This document shows positions 17,139 to 31,144 of a stretch of 59,620 bases of DNA, in pieces (positions within the stretch are counted from its first letter, which is position 1; the number at the start of each line of letters is the position of its first letter). The DNA is from an uncultured Chlorobiaceae bacterium (lineage in GTDB: Bacteria; Bacteroidota; Chlorobiia; Chlorobiales; Chlorobiaceae). The DNA lies in assembly GCA_903851385.1 (NCBI GenBank), contig CAINOC010000041.1:1-59620 (forward strand), given 5' to 3'. Position numbers and translations under genes: made by a program. The notes beneath the pieces are model-generated. The model worked only from the letters and a program-made list of their open reading frames with translations, was not told the origin of the DNA and ran no database searches.

Positions 17139-17249
17139 GTTGAATTCTTGGAATTGATTTTAAATAAATGGTTTATAATTATTACCGAAAATTGATCTTC
17201 ACAGTTCCATGTGTTTTGCTATGAGAAGGATAGAAACATAACAACCGTG

Positions 17250-19643
17250 TTAAAAAGGAAGTTCACCGCCGAGATCATTTGTTTCGGTGTGCCGGATTTC
17301 CCTCAAGAGCTCAATGCCTTCTGCAGAAAACGAAAAGAGGGTATCGTCTGAAAATATTGTACTGTAATCCTGTGGTTTGAAAAATGGAAGAAACTTCTGG
17401 CAGTGTTCATCAAGGCGCTTAAGATAGAAGTACGTATTTTCGTCCGGCTTTTCCTTTTTCCATTCAGCCGCCAGCTTCCCTTTTTCATAAGAAGAGCTTC
17501 CAGTTCCGCTTCCTGATACGTAATAGGTTATTCTATCCCCTTTTGTGACTCCCAGTCCTGCTTTTATGGCAATCTCATAGGTAATTGATTTTGATCTTTT
17601 CCCGGTTTTAACATCATTCTGATATTGTTCCAGTGAGTTTTTCAGAGTTTCTGTCCTTGAAAACTCTGAAACATCAAGTTCATGGTTCAATATTTTGTTT
17701 CTGTATTCCGTAAAAAGATCATGCAGCCCACTGATATCCTCTGTTAATAGCGTTTCAAATCCCCTCCGGACAAAATCCCGTCCGAATTTTTCTCCGCTTC
17801 TGCTCGTCAGTGAGGATCCTTTAAGCAGCATGACATTATCATAGCCAAGAAGCGCATAGTTTTTCTTCATGTAGGAGATCATTTTTCTGTATCTCCCGTC
17901 AAAACCTATGTTGATGCCCTGCGGCATGAGCCAGGAAACTTCCTCTACCAGCTCTTTTTCGGCGTCTTCTGTTGTGACAGTGGGAGGCGGTACAAACAGA
18001 ATGCCATCGGTGTCAACTTCTATCACCTTGCAGCCTCTCGACTCAAACTCAAAAATCATCTTTTTTGCAAGGTTTTGTCCAGTCGAAGTAACCTTGTCAG
18101 CTTCTTCGAAATCATTGAAAATGCCGCCAGCATATCCCAGGTAGCCGTACATCGCATTGATAAGGATTTTGAAGGAAAGCTGCATTGCATCGAAATTATT
18201 GGCAAGAGAGGCCCTTCCAAGAGCTTTTTCTTCGCGGGCTCTGTCTTTTGCCTTGAATCGAAGATCTTTCAAGTCATTAAGTATCCCGGGAAATGCTTTC
18301 AAATCATCACTTTTTGGGCAGATATTGTATGAAAGCATTATTGAAGGATAGAGTGACTCCACATCGGCATAGACAATCGGCCCGAGAATTCCTTTAAGAA
18401 ACACCTCTGTATATCCTCCTGAATGCTGCTGCCCAGAAGTTGGTTTAGGAATCGATTGTTTCCGTCTAAGGTATTCGCGCACCAGGAGTACCTCAATTTT
18501 GGCGGCCTGTCCTATGCGCGATGTCATTGCATAGGTATAGGGAAGCATCTGTGCGAGGTAAAAATTGCTCCCTGACAGCAGCGATGAGAGCGCTCGTGTT
18601 TCCCTTACATCATCAAGAGCATAGGCCAGAAGTTTTTTATGATTATTCTGCCACAAGGCAGCAATATCTTTATAATCAACGTAGGTACGATCCGTCGAGG
18701 CAAAGCCGAAATGTTTTGCAACAGCCTTCAATCCGTAACTCTGCATAGAGCGCTTTGATATATCATAGCTCTGTACAAGAAAAAGTGTATCAATAACATG
18801 CCTGCCGGGAATATCAAAAAAAGGATAATCAATGCTTCTTTCGGCAAAACGGATACTTGCCGGGTAAGTTTTAGGAATAAGTCCGTTGCGGCCAATCGCA
18901 AAAGGGATACCATGTCGTTCGCATCTTCTTTGCAGATACGAAAGATCGAAACTGAAAATATTATGTCCTTCAATAACGTCCGGATCCATTGTTCTAATCA
19001 AGGCAATAAGCTCCACCAGAAGAGCTTTTTCATCCCTCCCTTTTGAATGCAGAACTGTCTCCCATCCTTTGCTGTCGCTGAGCGATACAATAATTACCTC
19101 ATCTTCTCCAAAGCCTGAATTTCCTCTTCCCTTTTTTTCCGGATCATAATTTGTCTCAATATCGAGTTGCATTCGATAAAGATCATCAAATATCATCCCT
19201 TTAAAAAGTGTCTTGCCGCTTTGCTGCAGATACTGAGTGACAGCGTCACCTTTATTATATATATGAGAGTTGTTGTCGAACTGTCCGCCTTCATTCGAAG
19301 ATTCCGCCCCTTCGCCATACGTTTTGCTGTTGATGAAATCAATTGCTCCCCTGTAGGTTTTCCAGTTCCGGAAAATTGAGAGGCACTGATAAAAATTTGA
19401 TCCGCCAAGCTTTACAAGCCAGAATTTATCCCTGTTTTCTGGAACAAAACCCTCAAGCAATGATTCATCTGAAACAAAAATAAATGGAAAAAAAGGTTCG
19501 TCATGAAAACTCACGTTCTCATTCACACGGTTAAATACTCTGATTTGTGTCTCTGATAACTGGTAGGCTCCAACAATACACTCCTCTTTATCCTTTCCAA
19601 ACAGGAGATCGTTGTTTACAATTTCATGTATAATGCTCTCCAT
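17250..19643 (-). CDS. polB: family-B DNA polymerase
   Basis: The 797-residue protein carries the 3'-5' exonuclease DIETNYDPE (near residue 156) and a second exo motif [15 protein letters not shown]. Polymerase motif A is [19 protein letters not shown] (near 430), motif B is [12 protein letters not shown] (near 500) and motif C is EVDTDGILF (near 550). This resembles archaeal/eukaryal-type Pol B and bacterial Pol II, and such a gene is typical of Chlorobi. It is probably involved in repair or translesion synthesis. A minus-strand run with mnmG suggests shared direction but not necessarily an operon. Confidence 0.93.
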   Translation of the reverse strand: MESIIHEIVNNDLLFGKDKEECIVGAYQLSETQIRVFNRVNENVSFHDEPFFPFIFVSDESLLEGFVPENRDKFWLVKLGGSNFYQCLSIFRNWKTYRGAIDFINSKTYGEGAESSNEGGQFDNNSHIYNKGDAVTQYLQQSGKTLFKGMIFDDLYRMQLDIETNYDPEKKGRGNSGFGEDEVIIVSLSDSKGWETVLHSKGRDEKALLVELIALIRTMDPDVIEGHNIFSFDLSYLQRRCERHGIPFAIGRNGLIPKTYPASIRFAERSIDYPFFDIPGRHVIDTLFLVQSYDISKRSMQSYGLKAVAKHFGFASTDRTYVDYKDIAALWQNNHKKLLAYALDDVRETRALSSLLSGSNFYLAQMLPYTYAMTSRIGQAAKIEVLLVREYLRRKQSIPKPTSGQQHSGGYTEVFLKGILGPIVYADVESLYPSIMLSYNICPKSDDLKAFPGILNDLKDLRFKAKDRAREEKALGRASLANNFDAMQLSFKILINAMYGYLGYAGGIFNDFEEADKVTSTGQNLAKKMIFEFESRGCKVIEVDTDGILFVPPPTVTTEDAEKELVEEVSWLMPQGINIGFDGRYRKMISYMKKNYALLGYDNVMLLKGSSLTSRSGEKFGRDFVRRGFETLLTEDISGLHDLFTEYRNKILNHELDVSEFSRTETLKNSLEQYQNDVKTGKRSKSITYEIAIKAGLGVTKGDRITYYVSGSGTGSSSYEKGKLAAEWKKEKPDENTYFYLKRLDEHCQKFLPFFKPQDYSTIFSDDTLFSFSAEGIELLREIRHTETNDLGGELPF

Positions 19644-19686
19644 ACGTGCTCAATACCTCTATTAGCTGGAGTAAAAGGATGAATAA

Positions 19687-19702
19687 AGTTTCACGTGAAA
19701 CA
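19687..19702. promoter_or_regulatory. parS-like site, copy 1
   Basis: AGTTTCACGTGAAACA matches the bacterial parS consensus TGTTTCACGTGAAACA at 15 of 16 positions, with a perfect 14-base palindrome core. It sits between the mnmG stop and the polB start. Such sites bind ParB (Spo0J) for origin segregation and condensin loading. Confidence 0.85.
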
Positions 19703-19711
19703 AATGGGATT

Positions 19712-21577
19712 TCAGCGTCTAAGACGTATCATGAGAACTGAAATATCAGACGGAGAAACTCCGAGAATCCTCGAAGCCTGTCCTATAGTGTCCGGACGAT
19801 GTTTCTTCAGTTTTTCGCGACCTTCATTTGACAGGCCTGAAACACTGTCGTACTTGAATGAAACAGGTATTTGATGAGCATCGAGCCTTAGAATCTTATC
19901 TGCCATCAAAAGATCCCGTTTAAGATAACCATGGTACTTTAAATCAATATCAACCTGCTCAAAAATAGAGAGGTTATCAGTTATTGCAAGTACGGCTTTC
20001 TTGAAAGAGAGAGATTGTTCAATGAGCAGGTGCAGATAAATGCCCGTTCTTTTCAGGAGTGTCGATGCATTTTGTGCATTAGCGACATCACTGTATCCAA
20101 GTTTATTCAACAGAGGGTTTATTTCTGTTGCCGACAGCCTTGTTTCAAGGCAAAGCTGTTTGAGCGCCTCAATTGCTTTAACTTTATAGTTGCACAAGGT
20201 AAATGTCTCTTCATCAAGAAGTCCTGAGGCATACCCTAAATCATGCAGCCGTATATCAGCGTTGTCATGACGCAGCAGTAGACGATGTTCGGCAGAGGAG
20301 GTGAACATTCGGTATGGTTCATTAGTCTCCTTGGTAATGAGGTCATCAACGAGGACGCCTATGTAGGCATCAGAGCGCTTCAGGTGAAGCGGCGGTTTCT
20401 GTTGAAGTTTGAGTGATGCATTTATGCCTGCAATCAATCCCTGTGCAGCAGCTTCCTCATATCCAGATGTTCCATTGATCTGACCTGCGAAGAATAGATT
20501 CTCAACAAGTTTGGTTTCAAGACTTCTGTTCACCTGATACGGAAAGAAGTAATCATATTCTATCGCATACCCAGGACGTATCATCTTGACGCTCTCGAGT
20601 CCAGGAATGGAACGCAGCCCCTCTATTTGAATATCTTCAGGAAGGGAGGTCGAAAAACCGTTAACATACATTTCATTCGTATCGAGACCTTCCGGTTCGA
20701 GAAATATATGATGGCTATCCTTGTCGGGGAACCGGCAGATCTTGTCCTCAATTGACGGGCAGTATCGAGGGCCTACTCCCTGCACCTTACCTGTAAACAG
20801 GGGCGATCTGTCGAATCCTTTTTTAAGGATTTCATGTGTTTCGAGTGTCGTTTTCGTGACAAAGCAGCTTACCTGCTGGCGGTTAAGGAGCGGTTCCGTC
20901 TTGAATGAAAATACTACGGGTTCATCATCTCCTTTCTGTTCCTCCACAAGATCGTAGTCGACGCTGCGGGCGTCAATTCGTGGCGGAGTGCCTGTTTTCA
21001 GTCGCCCTGATGAAAAGCCAAGCTTTATAAGGTTCTCAGTCAGTCCGTAAACCGGAGGTTCGGCAATAGTGCGCCCACCCTGATAATGGCTCATGCCGAT
21101 ATGAATCAAGCCATTCAGGAATGTCCCACAGGTAAGGACTACTGCTGAAGCATGAATGATTCTCCCTGAAGTGAGCTTCACTCCTTTGCATACCCCAGAG
21201 TTGCTTTCGATTCCTGTAACAGTATCTTGGAGCAGGTCAATATTTCTTTCCTGTTCAAGTGCACATCTCATATAATGAGAATAAGCGGCTTTGTCTGCCT
21301 GCGCTCTCGGTGAGTGCATCGCTGGCCCTTTGCTTCTGTTGAGTATACGGAATTGAATCCCTGTCGCATCTATTGCTTTCGCCATTTCCCCGCCAAGCGC
21401 ATCTATCTCTCTTGTTATCTGCCCTTTAGCCACGCCCCCTATTGCAGGATTGCATGACATTCTTGCAATAGCGGTAAGATCTGACGAAATTAGCAGGCAG
21501 GAGCACCCTGTTCTCCCTGCGGCAAGAACCGCTTCGCAGCCGGCATGGCCTGCACCTGCAACTATAATATCATACAT
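19712..21577 (-). CDS. mnmG: tRNA uridine-34 modification enzyme MnmG
   Basis: The 621-residue protein has the FAD-binding [15 protein letters not shown] at residues 7-21, then the family signatures [13 protein letters not shown] and [21 protein letters not shown] segment and the C-terminal helical domain that contacts MnmE and tRNA follow. With MnmE it forms carboxymethylaminomethyl-uridine at the wobble position. The gene is flanked by a parS-like site at each end, as gidA often is near bacterial origins. Confidence 0.97.
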   Translation of the reverse strand: MYDIIVAGAGHAGCEAVLAAGRTGCSCLLISSDLTAIARMSCNPAIGGVAKGQITREIDALGGEMAKAIDATGIQFRILNRSKGPAMHSPRAQADKAAYSHYMRCALEQERNIDLLQDTVTGIESNSGVCKGVKLTSGRIIHASAVVLTCGTFLNGLIHIGMSHYQGGRTIAEPPVYGLTENLIKLGFSSGRLKTGTPPRIDARSVDYDLVEEQKGDDEPVVFSFKTEPLLNRQQVSCFVTKTTLETHEILKKGFDRSPLFTGKVQGVGPRYCPSIEDKICRFPDKDSHHIFLEPEGLDTNEMYVNGFSTSLPEDIQIEGLRSIPGLESVKMIRPGYAIEYDYFFPYQVNRSLETKLVENLFFAGQINGTSGYEEAAAQGLIAGINASLKLQQKPPLHLKRSDAYIGVLVDDLITKETNEPYRMFTSSAEHRLLLRHDNADIRLHDLGYASGLLDEETFTLCNYKVKAIEALKQLCLETRLSATEINPLLNKLGYSDVANAQNASTLLKRTGIYLHLLIEQSLSFKKAVLAITDNLSIFEQVDIDLKYHGYLKRDLLMADKILRLDAHQIPVSFKYDSVSGLSNEGREKLKKHRPDTIGQASRILGVSPSDISVLMIRLRR

Positions 21578-21588
21578 GATGTGCGAAT

Positions 21589-21604
21589 TGTTTCACGTGA
21601 AACA
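21589..21604. promoter_or_regulatory. parS-like site, copy 2
   Basis: TGTTTCACGTGAAACA is a perfect match to the 16-base bacterial parS consensus. It lies 12 bases upstream of the mnmG start codon, overlapping the expected promoter/leader region, so ParB binding could also affect mnmG expression. Confidence 0.92.
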
Positions 21605-21705
21605 TTTGTCAATTGCTTAAGCTTTCAGTACCCAAGATACAAATAATAGTGCTTTATGCCCCCCACGCCCCTGTCGTCGCTATAAATTACGATAAAGTGT
21701 ATAAT

Positions 21706-21934
21706 TTAAGTGATAGCGGAGCGGATTTGTCGCCATAAGGCCTTTATAGTATAATACCAGCTTGTGCTGAACATATATTTTAGGCTCAAGGTTGTTCTGT
21801 AGTTGTCAAAGTCTCCCTCGTAAATCTTGTCTCTGAAGTCCTTGTTGTTCCTTTTTGATCACAGCTTCCAGCCGTCCTTTAACTCCCTTCTTATCCATAA
21901 ATTCATCGCTGTAGTCTACTCTTGAAAAGGCTAT
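21706..21934 (-). pseudogene. frameshifted coding remnant upstream of mnmG
   Basis: Two overlapping minus-strand frames look protein-like. One reads RVDYSDEFMDKKGVKGRLE then AVIKK. The next, shifted by one base near 21846, reads NNKDFRDKIYEGDFDNYRTT then LSLKYMFSTSWYYTIKAL and stops at 21706. Joined, they resemble the C-terminal strands of an outer-membrane beta-barrel protein, but no family can be named. The rest of the 420-base interval between mnmG and secD holds parS copy 2 and no other clear feature. Confidence 0.3.
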
Positions 21935-22025
21935 TCAAAGCACTCTTCCGCATAATGCCGATTGTTAGATAATCAATACCCCATTTTATATATTGGCTGA
22001 ATTATTTCTATTCGAGCGAAAAGCT

Positions 22026-23888
22026 ATGCCATCAATGAAAAATAAACGTTTTAATCTTCTTCTTATTGCAGTTGTTACCCTTGTGGCGGCCTGGTCATTA
22101 TGGCCAACCTGGCGAGACTACTCCCTTTCGAAACAGCTAAGCAGTTTTAAGTCAGCACCTGACAGTCTGCGGTACACGTTGAGTAACCGAGATGAGATTG
22201 AGAATGCCCGCAAAAAAAGCCTCAAACTTGGTCTTGATTTAAGAGGCGGCATGCATCTGGTTATGGAAGTTGACCAGGTTGATCTCTTTGAACAGAAAGC
22301 ATGGAACAAAGATGCCAAGTTTACTGCAATTATGAATACCGTCCGTACCAAGGCCTCTTCAAGCGATGCCAAAGTTATCGATATTCTTTCCGGCGAGTTC
22401 AAAAATGAAAATATACGCCTGAGCCGGTATTTTTACGACATCCGGAACTCAGACCAGGAAATTGTAAAAAAACTGGAGAAGGAGTCCGAAGATGCTCTCA
22501 ACCGTGCAAAGGAGATCATTCGCAACCGTATAGACCAGTACGGTGTTGCTGAACCGGTCATCACAACGCAGGGTAGCAGAAAGCTTATCATAGAGCTTCC
22601 CGGTGTTTCCGATGAAAACAGGGTGAGAAACCTTCTGAAAGGAACCGCCAAGCTTGAATTCAGGCTTCTCCGTGATCCTGAAATACTTGTCAGAACTCTT
22701 GACCGCCTCAACACCTATCTGGTTCAGAACAGTGTGGCTCCACCGAGTGCTCCTGTTGCTGATGCTTCACCGTCCCCATCACCATCAGTTTCATCACCGC
22801 TTAAGGCGCCCGTTCCGGCACCAGCCAGACAGGCCTCATCCAAACCGATTTATGATGTAATAGGTGTAATGCAGAATGGTACAGCCTATACAACAGAGCG
22901 CTCAAAGGATTATGTGATTTCCCTGCTTCATCGCAGTGACATACAGGCCTTGCTGCCGCTGGATACCGAACTTCTGCTTGCCGCCAAACCGGAAATCGGC
23001 AGGAATGGTGAAAAACTCTTTCCGGTCTATCTTGTGAAAAAGACTCCTGAGCTTACTGGCGGTGTTATTACTGAAGCAAAGGCGACCTTTGGTTCACAGG
23101 GTGTCCAGCCGGAAGTGCTTATGGCAATGAACTCTGAGGGAACCTCCAAATGGGCCCGCATTACCGGAGCAAATATCGGCAAGCGTATTGCCATCGTTCT
23201 TGACGGTGCAGTCTACAGTGCCCCTGTAGTTCAATCGAAAATTCCCAGCGGCAACTCTGTCATCAACGGTATTGAGAGTCTTGAAGAGGCAAAAGATCTC
23301 GAAATTGTCCTCAAGGCCGGTGCTCTTCCAGCTCCAGTCAGGATCATTGAAGAGCGCTCCGTCGGACCATCACTCGGAGCAGATTATATTCGCGCTGGAG
23401 TCCTCTCGCTCGGCTGGTCATTTCTGGCGGTTTCCGTCTTTATGCTCCTGTACTATAAAAAAGCTGGTATTGCTGCAGATATCGCTCTTGTGCTTAACAT
23501 TGTCATTGTCCTTTCCGTACTGGCAGGATTTAATGCATCACTTTCATTGCCGGGTATTGCCGGTATTGTTCTGACTATTGGAATGGCTGTCGATGCCAAC
23601 GTTCTGATCTATGAGCGTATACGCGAAGAGCTTGACGGAGGCAAGGTGCTGAAATCTGCTATTGAAGTCGGGTATGACAGGGCGTTTTCATCGATCCTTG
23701 ATTCGCATGTCACCACGCTTTGTGCGGCATTTCTGCTCTATACTTACGGAATCGGGCCAATTCAGGGATTTGCCCTTACCCTTATGATCGGTACTGCCGC
23801 CAGCCTGTTTACCTCGATTGTGGTGACTAAAGAGATATTCTCGTTCCTGCTTGACAGGAACCTTATGACGCAAAAAAGTTTCGGTTAA
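22026..23888 (+). CDS. secD: protein translocase subunit SecD
   Basis: From ATG 22026 ([13 protein letters not shown]) the product is 620 residues. TM1 lies near residues 8-26, and the SecD signature [15 protein letters not shown] near 70. The periplasmic P1 domain contains a proline-rich segment at about 236-272, and five C-terminal TMs include the [18 protein letters not shown] motif. SecDF uses the proton gradient to help pull preproteins across the membrane. A TTG at 21993 would add 11 residues but is not needed. secF follows after 21 bases. Confidence 0.96.
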   Translation: MPSMKNKRFNLLLIAVVTLVAAWSLWPTWRDYSLSKQLSSFKSAPDSLRYTLSNRDEIENARKKSLKLGLDLRGGMHLVMEVDQVDLFEQKAWNKDAKFTAIMNTVRTKASSSDAKVIDILSGEFKNENIRLSRYFYDIRNSDQEIVKKLEKESEDALNRAKEIIRNRIDQYGVAEPVITTQGSRKLIIELPGVSDENRVRNLLKGTAKLEFRLLRDPEILVRTLDRLNTYLVQNSVAPPSAPVADASPSPSPSVSSPLKAPVPAPARQASSKPIYDVIGVMQNGTAYTTERSKDYVISLLHRSDIQALLPLDTELLLAAKPEIGRNGEKLFPVYLVKKTPELTGGVITEAKATFGSQGVQPEVLMAMNSEGTSKWARITGANIGKRIAIVLDGAVYSAPVVQSKIPSGNSVINGIESLEEAKDLEIVLKAGALPAPVRIIEERSVGPSLGADYIRAGVLSLGWSFLAVSVFMLLYYKKAGIAADIALVLNIVIVLSVLAGFNASLSLPGIAGIVLTIGMAVDANVLIYERIREELDGGKVLKSAIEVGYDRAFSSILDSHVTTLCAAFLLYTYGIGPIQGFALTLMIGTAASLFTSIVVTKEIFSFLLDRNLMTQKSFG

Positions 23889-23909
23889 TTATTCAACACC
23901 TAGCAACTC

Positions 23910-24845
23910 ATGAGGATTTTTCATAAAACCAGATTTGATTTTATACGATTCCGTAAAATTGCCTACGTCTTTTCACTCGTTATTCTTGCATCAGGCATGA
24001 TATCACTGGCGGTTAAAGGCTTGAATTACGGCATCGACTTCAGGGGCGGATCTGAAGTGCTGATACGGTTTGATAAGAATATCGATGTCAGTACCGTTCG
24101 CTCTGTCCTTGATGCGGCAGGAGTTTCAGGATCGCTGAAGCAGTATGGACTTGACCGTTCGTTTCTGTTCAGTACCGTGTTCAATGGTGATACCAACGAT
24201 TTGAAATCACTTGTTTCGCATGCTTTAAACGACCGCCTCAAAAACAATCATCACGAAATTGTCCGTGTTGAAGCTGTCGGACCAAGCATCGCATCCGATT
24301 TGAAATGGTCTGCTGTAAAAGCACTCCTGGCTTCACTTTTAGCAATTCTTCTCTATGTTGGATTCCGCTTTGAGCTGAAATTTGCAACTGCCGGAGTGGT
24401 TGCCATTTTTCATGATATCCTTACTGTTCTAGGGCTCTTCAGTCTACTCGGAGGATTGTTTGATTTTATGCCCCTTGAAATGGATCAGAGCATCATAGCC
24501 GCATTTCTTACCATCGCAGGCTACTCCATTACCGATACCGTTGTTGTCTACGACCGTATAAGAGAGCGCATTCGCGGCCAGAAACCCTCTGACTATGAAC
24601 GCATTTTTAATGAAAGCATGAACCAGACTCTCAGCCGGACAATTATAACATCCAGTACGGTGCTGCTCTCTGTTCTGGTTCTCTTTATCTTTGCAGGGCC
24701 GGCTATAAGAGGGTTTGCTTTTGCCGTGTTCATCGGCATTCTTATTGGCACCTATTCCTCAATCTTTGTTGCAGCACCTCTTGTCTATGACTGGCTGAGG
24801 GTGTCAAAAAGCCCTGTTCATCTTAGAGGAAGCAAGGTATCCTGA
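23910..24845 (+). CDS. secF: protein translocase subunit SecF
   Basis: The 311-residue membrane protein has the SecF N-terminal signature LNYGIDFRGGSEVLIRF (about residues 37-53), then a short periplasmic domain. Five TMs follow, with YSITDTVVVYDRIRERIR and NQTLSRTIITSSTVLLSV, the conserved SecF motifs. It pairs with SecD, encoded immediately upstream. Confidence 0.97.
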   Translation: MRIFHKTRFDFIRFRKIAYVFSLVILASGMISLAVKGLNYGIDFRGGSEVLIRFDKNIDVSTVRSVLDAAGVSGSLKQYGLDRSFLFSTVFNGDTNDLKSLVSHALNDRLKNNHHEIVRVEAVGPSIASDLKWSAVKALLASLLAILLYVGFRFELKFATAGVVAIFHDILTVLGLFSLLGGLFDFMPLEMDQSIIAAFLTIAGYSITDTVVVYDRIRERIRGQKPSDYERIFNESMNQTLSRTIITSSTVLLSVLVLFIFAGPAIRGFAFAVFIGILIGTYSSIFVAAPLVYDWLRVSKSPVHLRGSKVS

Positions 24846-24906
24846 AACGCATATCCCCCTTTTGGGGGCTGGATTAAACAATATTTATACACCTAAGGAG
24901 TTTGGG

Positions 24907-28260
<3,354 letters not shown>

Positions 28261-28279
28261 TTATCTGTGCCTTATGTGC

Positions 28280-28663
28280 TCAGTAATCAGCCCAGAAAGC
28301 ATCAATATAATGTTCAATAACAAAAGAGGTTATAAGGTTCTCTCCTTCACATGCAGCCAGTACCGTGACAACATCAAACCGGCAATCTGTTTCACATTCC
28401 CCAGTAAAAGCAAGATATGCTTTGGCCGCCTTTATGATCTCTCTCTGTTTGGTAATAGTCACAGCCTCAGCCGGATGACCTTTTTCCCGGGAGGAGCGGG
28501 TTTTTACCTCGATAAAGCAGAGTGTTTTCTTATACCGGGCAATAATATCAATCTCATTGCGATGGTATCTGTAATTGCGCTGGAGAATACGGTACCCTTT
28601 TTCTGCCAGGTAGTCGGCAGCAAATCGTTCACCCTCTTTTCCAAGCAGATGGGGATCAAGCAT
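28280..28663 (-). CDS. YraN/UPF0102 family endonuclease-like protein
   Basis: The 127-residue protein has the YraN layout [49 protein letters not shown]. The E-D-EVK residues form a restriction-endonuclease-like (PD-(D/E)xK) active site. The family is conserved next to rnhB, exactly as here, and its role is poorly known. It starts nine bases after the rnhB stop. Confidence 0.92.
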   Translation of the reverse strand: MLDPHLLGKEGERFAADYLAEKGYRILQRNYRYHRNEIDIIARYKKTLCFIEVKTRSSREKGHPAEAVTITKQREIIKAAKAYLAFTGECETDCRFDVVTVLAACEGENLITSFVIEHYIDAFWADY

Positions 28664-28671
28664 GGGCGGCG

Positions 28672-29289
28672 TTATTTTTCACCAAGTTGTTTGAGCTTGA
28701 AGCTTTTACGGTGAATCGGGCACCTCCCGTGCTCTATAATAGCCTTGACGTGTTCCCCTGTGCCATAGCCGACATGCCGCAGAAAGCCATACTCCGGCCA
28801 CTCTTTGCTGTATGCCGCCATAATCCCGTCCCGATGAGTTTTAGCCAGCACCGAAGCTGCAGCAATCGAAAACACCAGGGAATCTCCTTTCACAATGGTT
28901 GTATAGGGAATCCCGAGGTTTGTCTTGAACCTGTTGCCGTCAACAAGCAGAAGATCCGGCCTGACCGGAAGCAACTCAACCGCACTGTTCATGGCAAGCA
29001 TGGTTGCCTGAAGGATATTTATCTGGTCAATAGTGTCGGGTTCAACAGCTGCAACAGCCCATCCGAGAGCATGTTTTTTTATTTCCAAAGTAAGCTCCTC
29101 CCGCACTCTGGCGGAAAGCTTTTTGGAGTCATTCAGCTTTTCCAGCACACCTCCGTCAGGCCTGTACCAGCGGGGAAACACCACCGCTCCGGCAACCACT
29201 GGCCCAGCCAGTGGCCCCCGGCCAACCTCATCAATACCGCATATCATCCCGGTCGTTTCCCAAAGGGGGAATTCATAGTCAGTATTCAT
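28672..29289 (-). CDS. rnhB: ribonuclease HII
   Basis: The 205-residue protein opens with [20 protein letters not shown], the RNase HII signature containing the first catalytic acidic pair. [13 protein letters not shown] and LLVDGN supply further active-site residues. It degrades RNA of RNA-DNA hybrids and single ribonucleotides in DNA. It is co-directional with yraN. Confidence 0.96.
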   Translation of the reverse strand: MNTDYEFPLWETTGMICGIDEVGRGPLAGPVVAGAVVFPRWYRPDGGVLEKLNDSKKLSARVREELTLEIKKHALGWAVAAVEPDTIDQINILQATMLAMNSAVELLPVRPDLLLVDGNRFKTNLGIPYTTIVKGDSLVFSIAAASVLAKTHRDGIMAAYSKEWPEYGFLRHVGYGTGEHVKAIIEHGRCPIHRKSFKLKQLGEK

Positions 29290-29338
29290 GGAAGCAAAAT
29301 TGTTTTATGCATCAATCGGATAAGCTCGGCGTGGTCAT

Positions 29339-29485
29339 TTACTGTCCGTTCAGTACACCAAGTATCTCTTGAAAATTTGCAAGTCCTGCTTAAAGGTTTT
29401 CGATGATCTCTCCAGCGAGGAGATCGGGATCAGGGAGGTTGTCGAGGTCAGCCCCGCTTTTGGTATCTTCTGCTTTCTTTTCCAA
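29339..29485 (-). pseudogene. HsdM-like C-terminal remnant with internal TAA
   Basis: Directly after the DUF5131 stop, one minus-strand frame reads EKKAEDTKSGADLDNLPDPD then LLAGEIIENL. It meets TAA at 29390-29392, continues AGLANFQEILGVLNGQ and stops at 29339. The motif ADLDNLPDPDxLAxEIxENL followed by a glutamate and a helix is the ending I associate with type I restriction-modification HsdM subunits, where GAA would replace the TAA. It is therefore the decayed tail of a methyltransferase gene. The rest of the 29,290-29,501 gap shows nothing else clear. Confidence 0.5.
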
Positions 29486-29501
29486 TTAGATATATATTCG
29501 A

Positions 29502-30254
29502 TCATTTTCTATTACGAATGGCCTTTTGATTGCCACACTGTTCTGGCATTTCCGGGGTTTGATCCCATACGCGCCCGTCAAGCATACGACCGGCTTTCTT
29601 TTTGTTGAATCCTCCCCATTGCTTGAAGAAAAACGGCACATTGGCCGCAAGGCATTGCTCTCGAATATTCTGTACCCATTCAGCCTTAATCGGGCGTGCA
29701 TTTCTCCCGCTTTCACCACCAACAATCACCCAGTCGATACCTTGCAGGTTTATCTCCGGTAATGGCCCCAGTAGAGGCTCACAGGATAAAAATTTTACTT
29801 GTGCTCCGATTTCCCTCAATTGGTCAATGCGGTGCATTGAGCTTCTGTTTTCTACCGACACCCCCATCCAGATGTTATGCGACCAGTGCAGGCCTTCACT
29901 GTCATAGTATCTCAGCACATCCGCTCTCTTGGTCAGCACCTGAAATACATGGTGAGGATTATGATGCATCACGCTGAACACCTGTCTGACATAGTCGAGC
30001 GGAATATCCTTATGAAACAGGTCGCCCATTGAGTTCACAAATACCACTCTCGGCTTTTTCCATTTGAATGGCTCCCGTAATGTTTCAGGATGCAGGGTTA
30101 GTTTAAAGCCGTTTTGATACTTCTCAATGCCCATTCCTTGCAGTCGCTTGGCAAAAGCTTCAGCATAACAAAACCGGCACCCATCAGAAAGCTTGTCACA
30201 TCCAGTAACAGGGTTCCAGGTCATCTCTGTCCACTCTATATGCGATTGTGCCAT
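29502..30254 (-). CDS. phage Gp37/Gp68-type DUF5131 protein (three-Cys motif)
   Basis: The 250-residue protein begins with the family signature IEWTEMTWNPVTGCDKLSDG. Cysteines 19, 26 and 29 form CX6CX2C, resembling a radical-SAM or iron-sulfur/zinc site. FVNSMGDLFH, FQVLTKRAD, WMGVSVENRSS and WVIVGGESGRNARP follow in the usual order. The enzymatic activity of DUF5131 is not established. Homologues occur in phages and in pairs with TcmP, as here: its ATG lies two bases past the tcmP stop. It is the third gene of the hsdR-tcmP-DUF5131 operon. Confidence 0.88.
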   Translation of the reverse strand: MAQSHIEWTEMTWNPVTGCDKLSDGCRFCYAEAFAKRLQGMGIEKYQNGFKLTLHPETLREPFKWKKPRVVFVNSMGDLFHKDIPLDYVRQVFSVMHHNPHHVFQVLTKRADVLRYYDSEGLHWSHNIWMGVSVENRSSMHRIDQLREIGAQVKFLSCEPLLGPLPEINLQGIDWVIVGGESGRNARPIKAEWVQNIREQCLAANVPFFFKQWGGFNKKKAGRMLDGRVWDQTPEMPEQCGNQKAIRNRK

Positions 30255-30256
30255 AG

Positions 30257-31144
30257 TTAACTCTTTATAATAATATCGGTTGCAATATTTTTTGCTGCGG
30301 CATTGTTCGTTGCGAACACAAAATGATAAATCGGAACATTACGGCTATTATACAGGATAAGCGGTTCCTCAGTTACGTAGTTCCAGATTGTTTTCAATTG
30401 CCGAATGTAGATCGTAGCAATATGGTGAATGGAGTTACTAATTTTTTTTACTTCTGTTACATTACCGAAAAGGGTCATCTGCATTTCCTCTTTATAAAAC
30501 TCTGATTTGATTTCATTCTCGGGTAACCCGAAAAAGGATTCAAGGCGCTTTATATGCCTTAATTCATAAGCTTTATCAAGTAATCGATTTACAATAACAC
30601 CGGTCGGGATCAGGAGCCAAACGTCAGAACGAGTCCCTTTAAGACCTTCGATTGATTTCCATTCAATATGCATCCCAAAGGGGTCGAGAAAAACTAAAGC
30701 TGCATAATTCTTGGTTAGTAAAGCCTGAGCAAGTTTTTTGAGCTCCAGATTACAGTCATCAGGTCGAAATATTAATTTTTTATTTTCTGAAACAGGTAAG
30801 GAGGTCAGCTTTTTTTTAAGCTTTTCAAGGCTTTTCAGATCGTCAACAAAATAATAATAGTCAAAACTTTTTTCCAGCCTGATAATCCGTTCTGCTGCAC
30901 CCTTATAGACACATTCTTCCTCAGAAGTTATTTTTAGCTGATTGTAGCGTGTAGATTTTCGATCTTTTCTTGATCCACTTCCAGCAAAACCATCAAAATA
31001 AATAGTTTCCCAATAACGATTTGCTTGTAAAATCGTAAGATAGGCATCAACATACTTGCTAAACGCAGTCAGCTTTTGTTCTGTCCATGGGCCTCCCCAA
31101 TTTTCTGGAGGTTCGTGTAGACTCAAAGCGGTATGATCGCTCAT
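30257..31144 (-). CDS. tcmP: three-Cys-motif partner protein TcmP
   Basis: The 295-residue protein contains GGPWTEQKLTAFSKYVDAYL, then YFDGFAGSGSRKD (about residues 49-61). The latter resembles the SAM-binding loop of DNA methyltransferases. AALVFLDPFGMHIEW near 146-160 occupies the motif IV position. TcmP is known as the constant neighbour of three-Cys DUF5131 proteins. A methyltransferase-like fold is suggested by these motifs but activity is unproven. Its ATG overlaps the hsdR stop (ATGA), so hsdR, tcmP and DUF5131 form one tightly coupled operon. Confidence 0.82.
   Translation of the reverse strand: MSDHTALSLHEPPENWGGPWTEQKLTAFSKYVDAYLTILQANRYWETIYFDGFAGSGSRKDRKSTRYNQLKITSEEECVYKGAAERIIRLEKSFDYYYFVDDLKSLEKLKKKLTSLPVSENKKLIFRPDDCNLELKKLAQALLTKNYAALVFLDPFGMHIEWKSIEGLKGTRSDVWLLIPTGVIVNRLLDKAYELRHIKRLESFFGLPENEIKSEFYKEEMQMTLFGNVTEVKKISNSIHHIATIYIRQLKTIWNYVTEEPLILYNSRNVPIYHFVFATNNAAAKNIATDIIIKS

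Noticed and set aside
28687-29406. Plus-strand ORF opposite rnhB (239 codons)
   Set aside because: Antisense to RNase HII; its composition reflects the complementary frame of a conserved gene.
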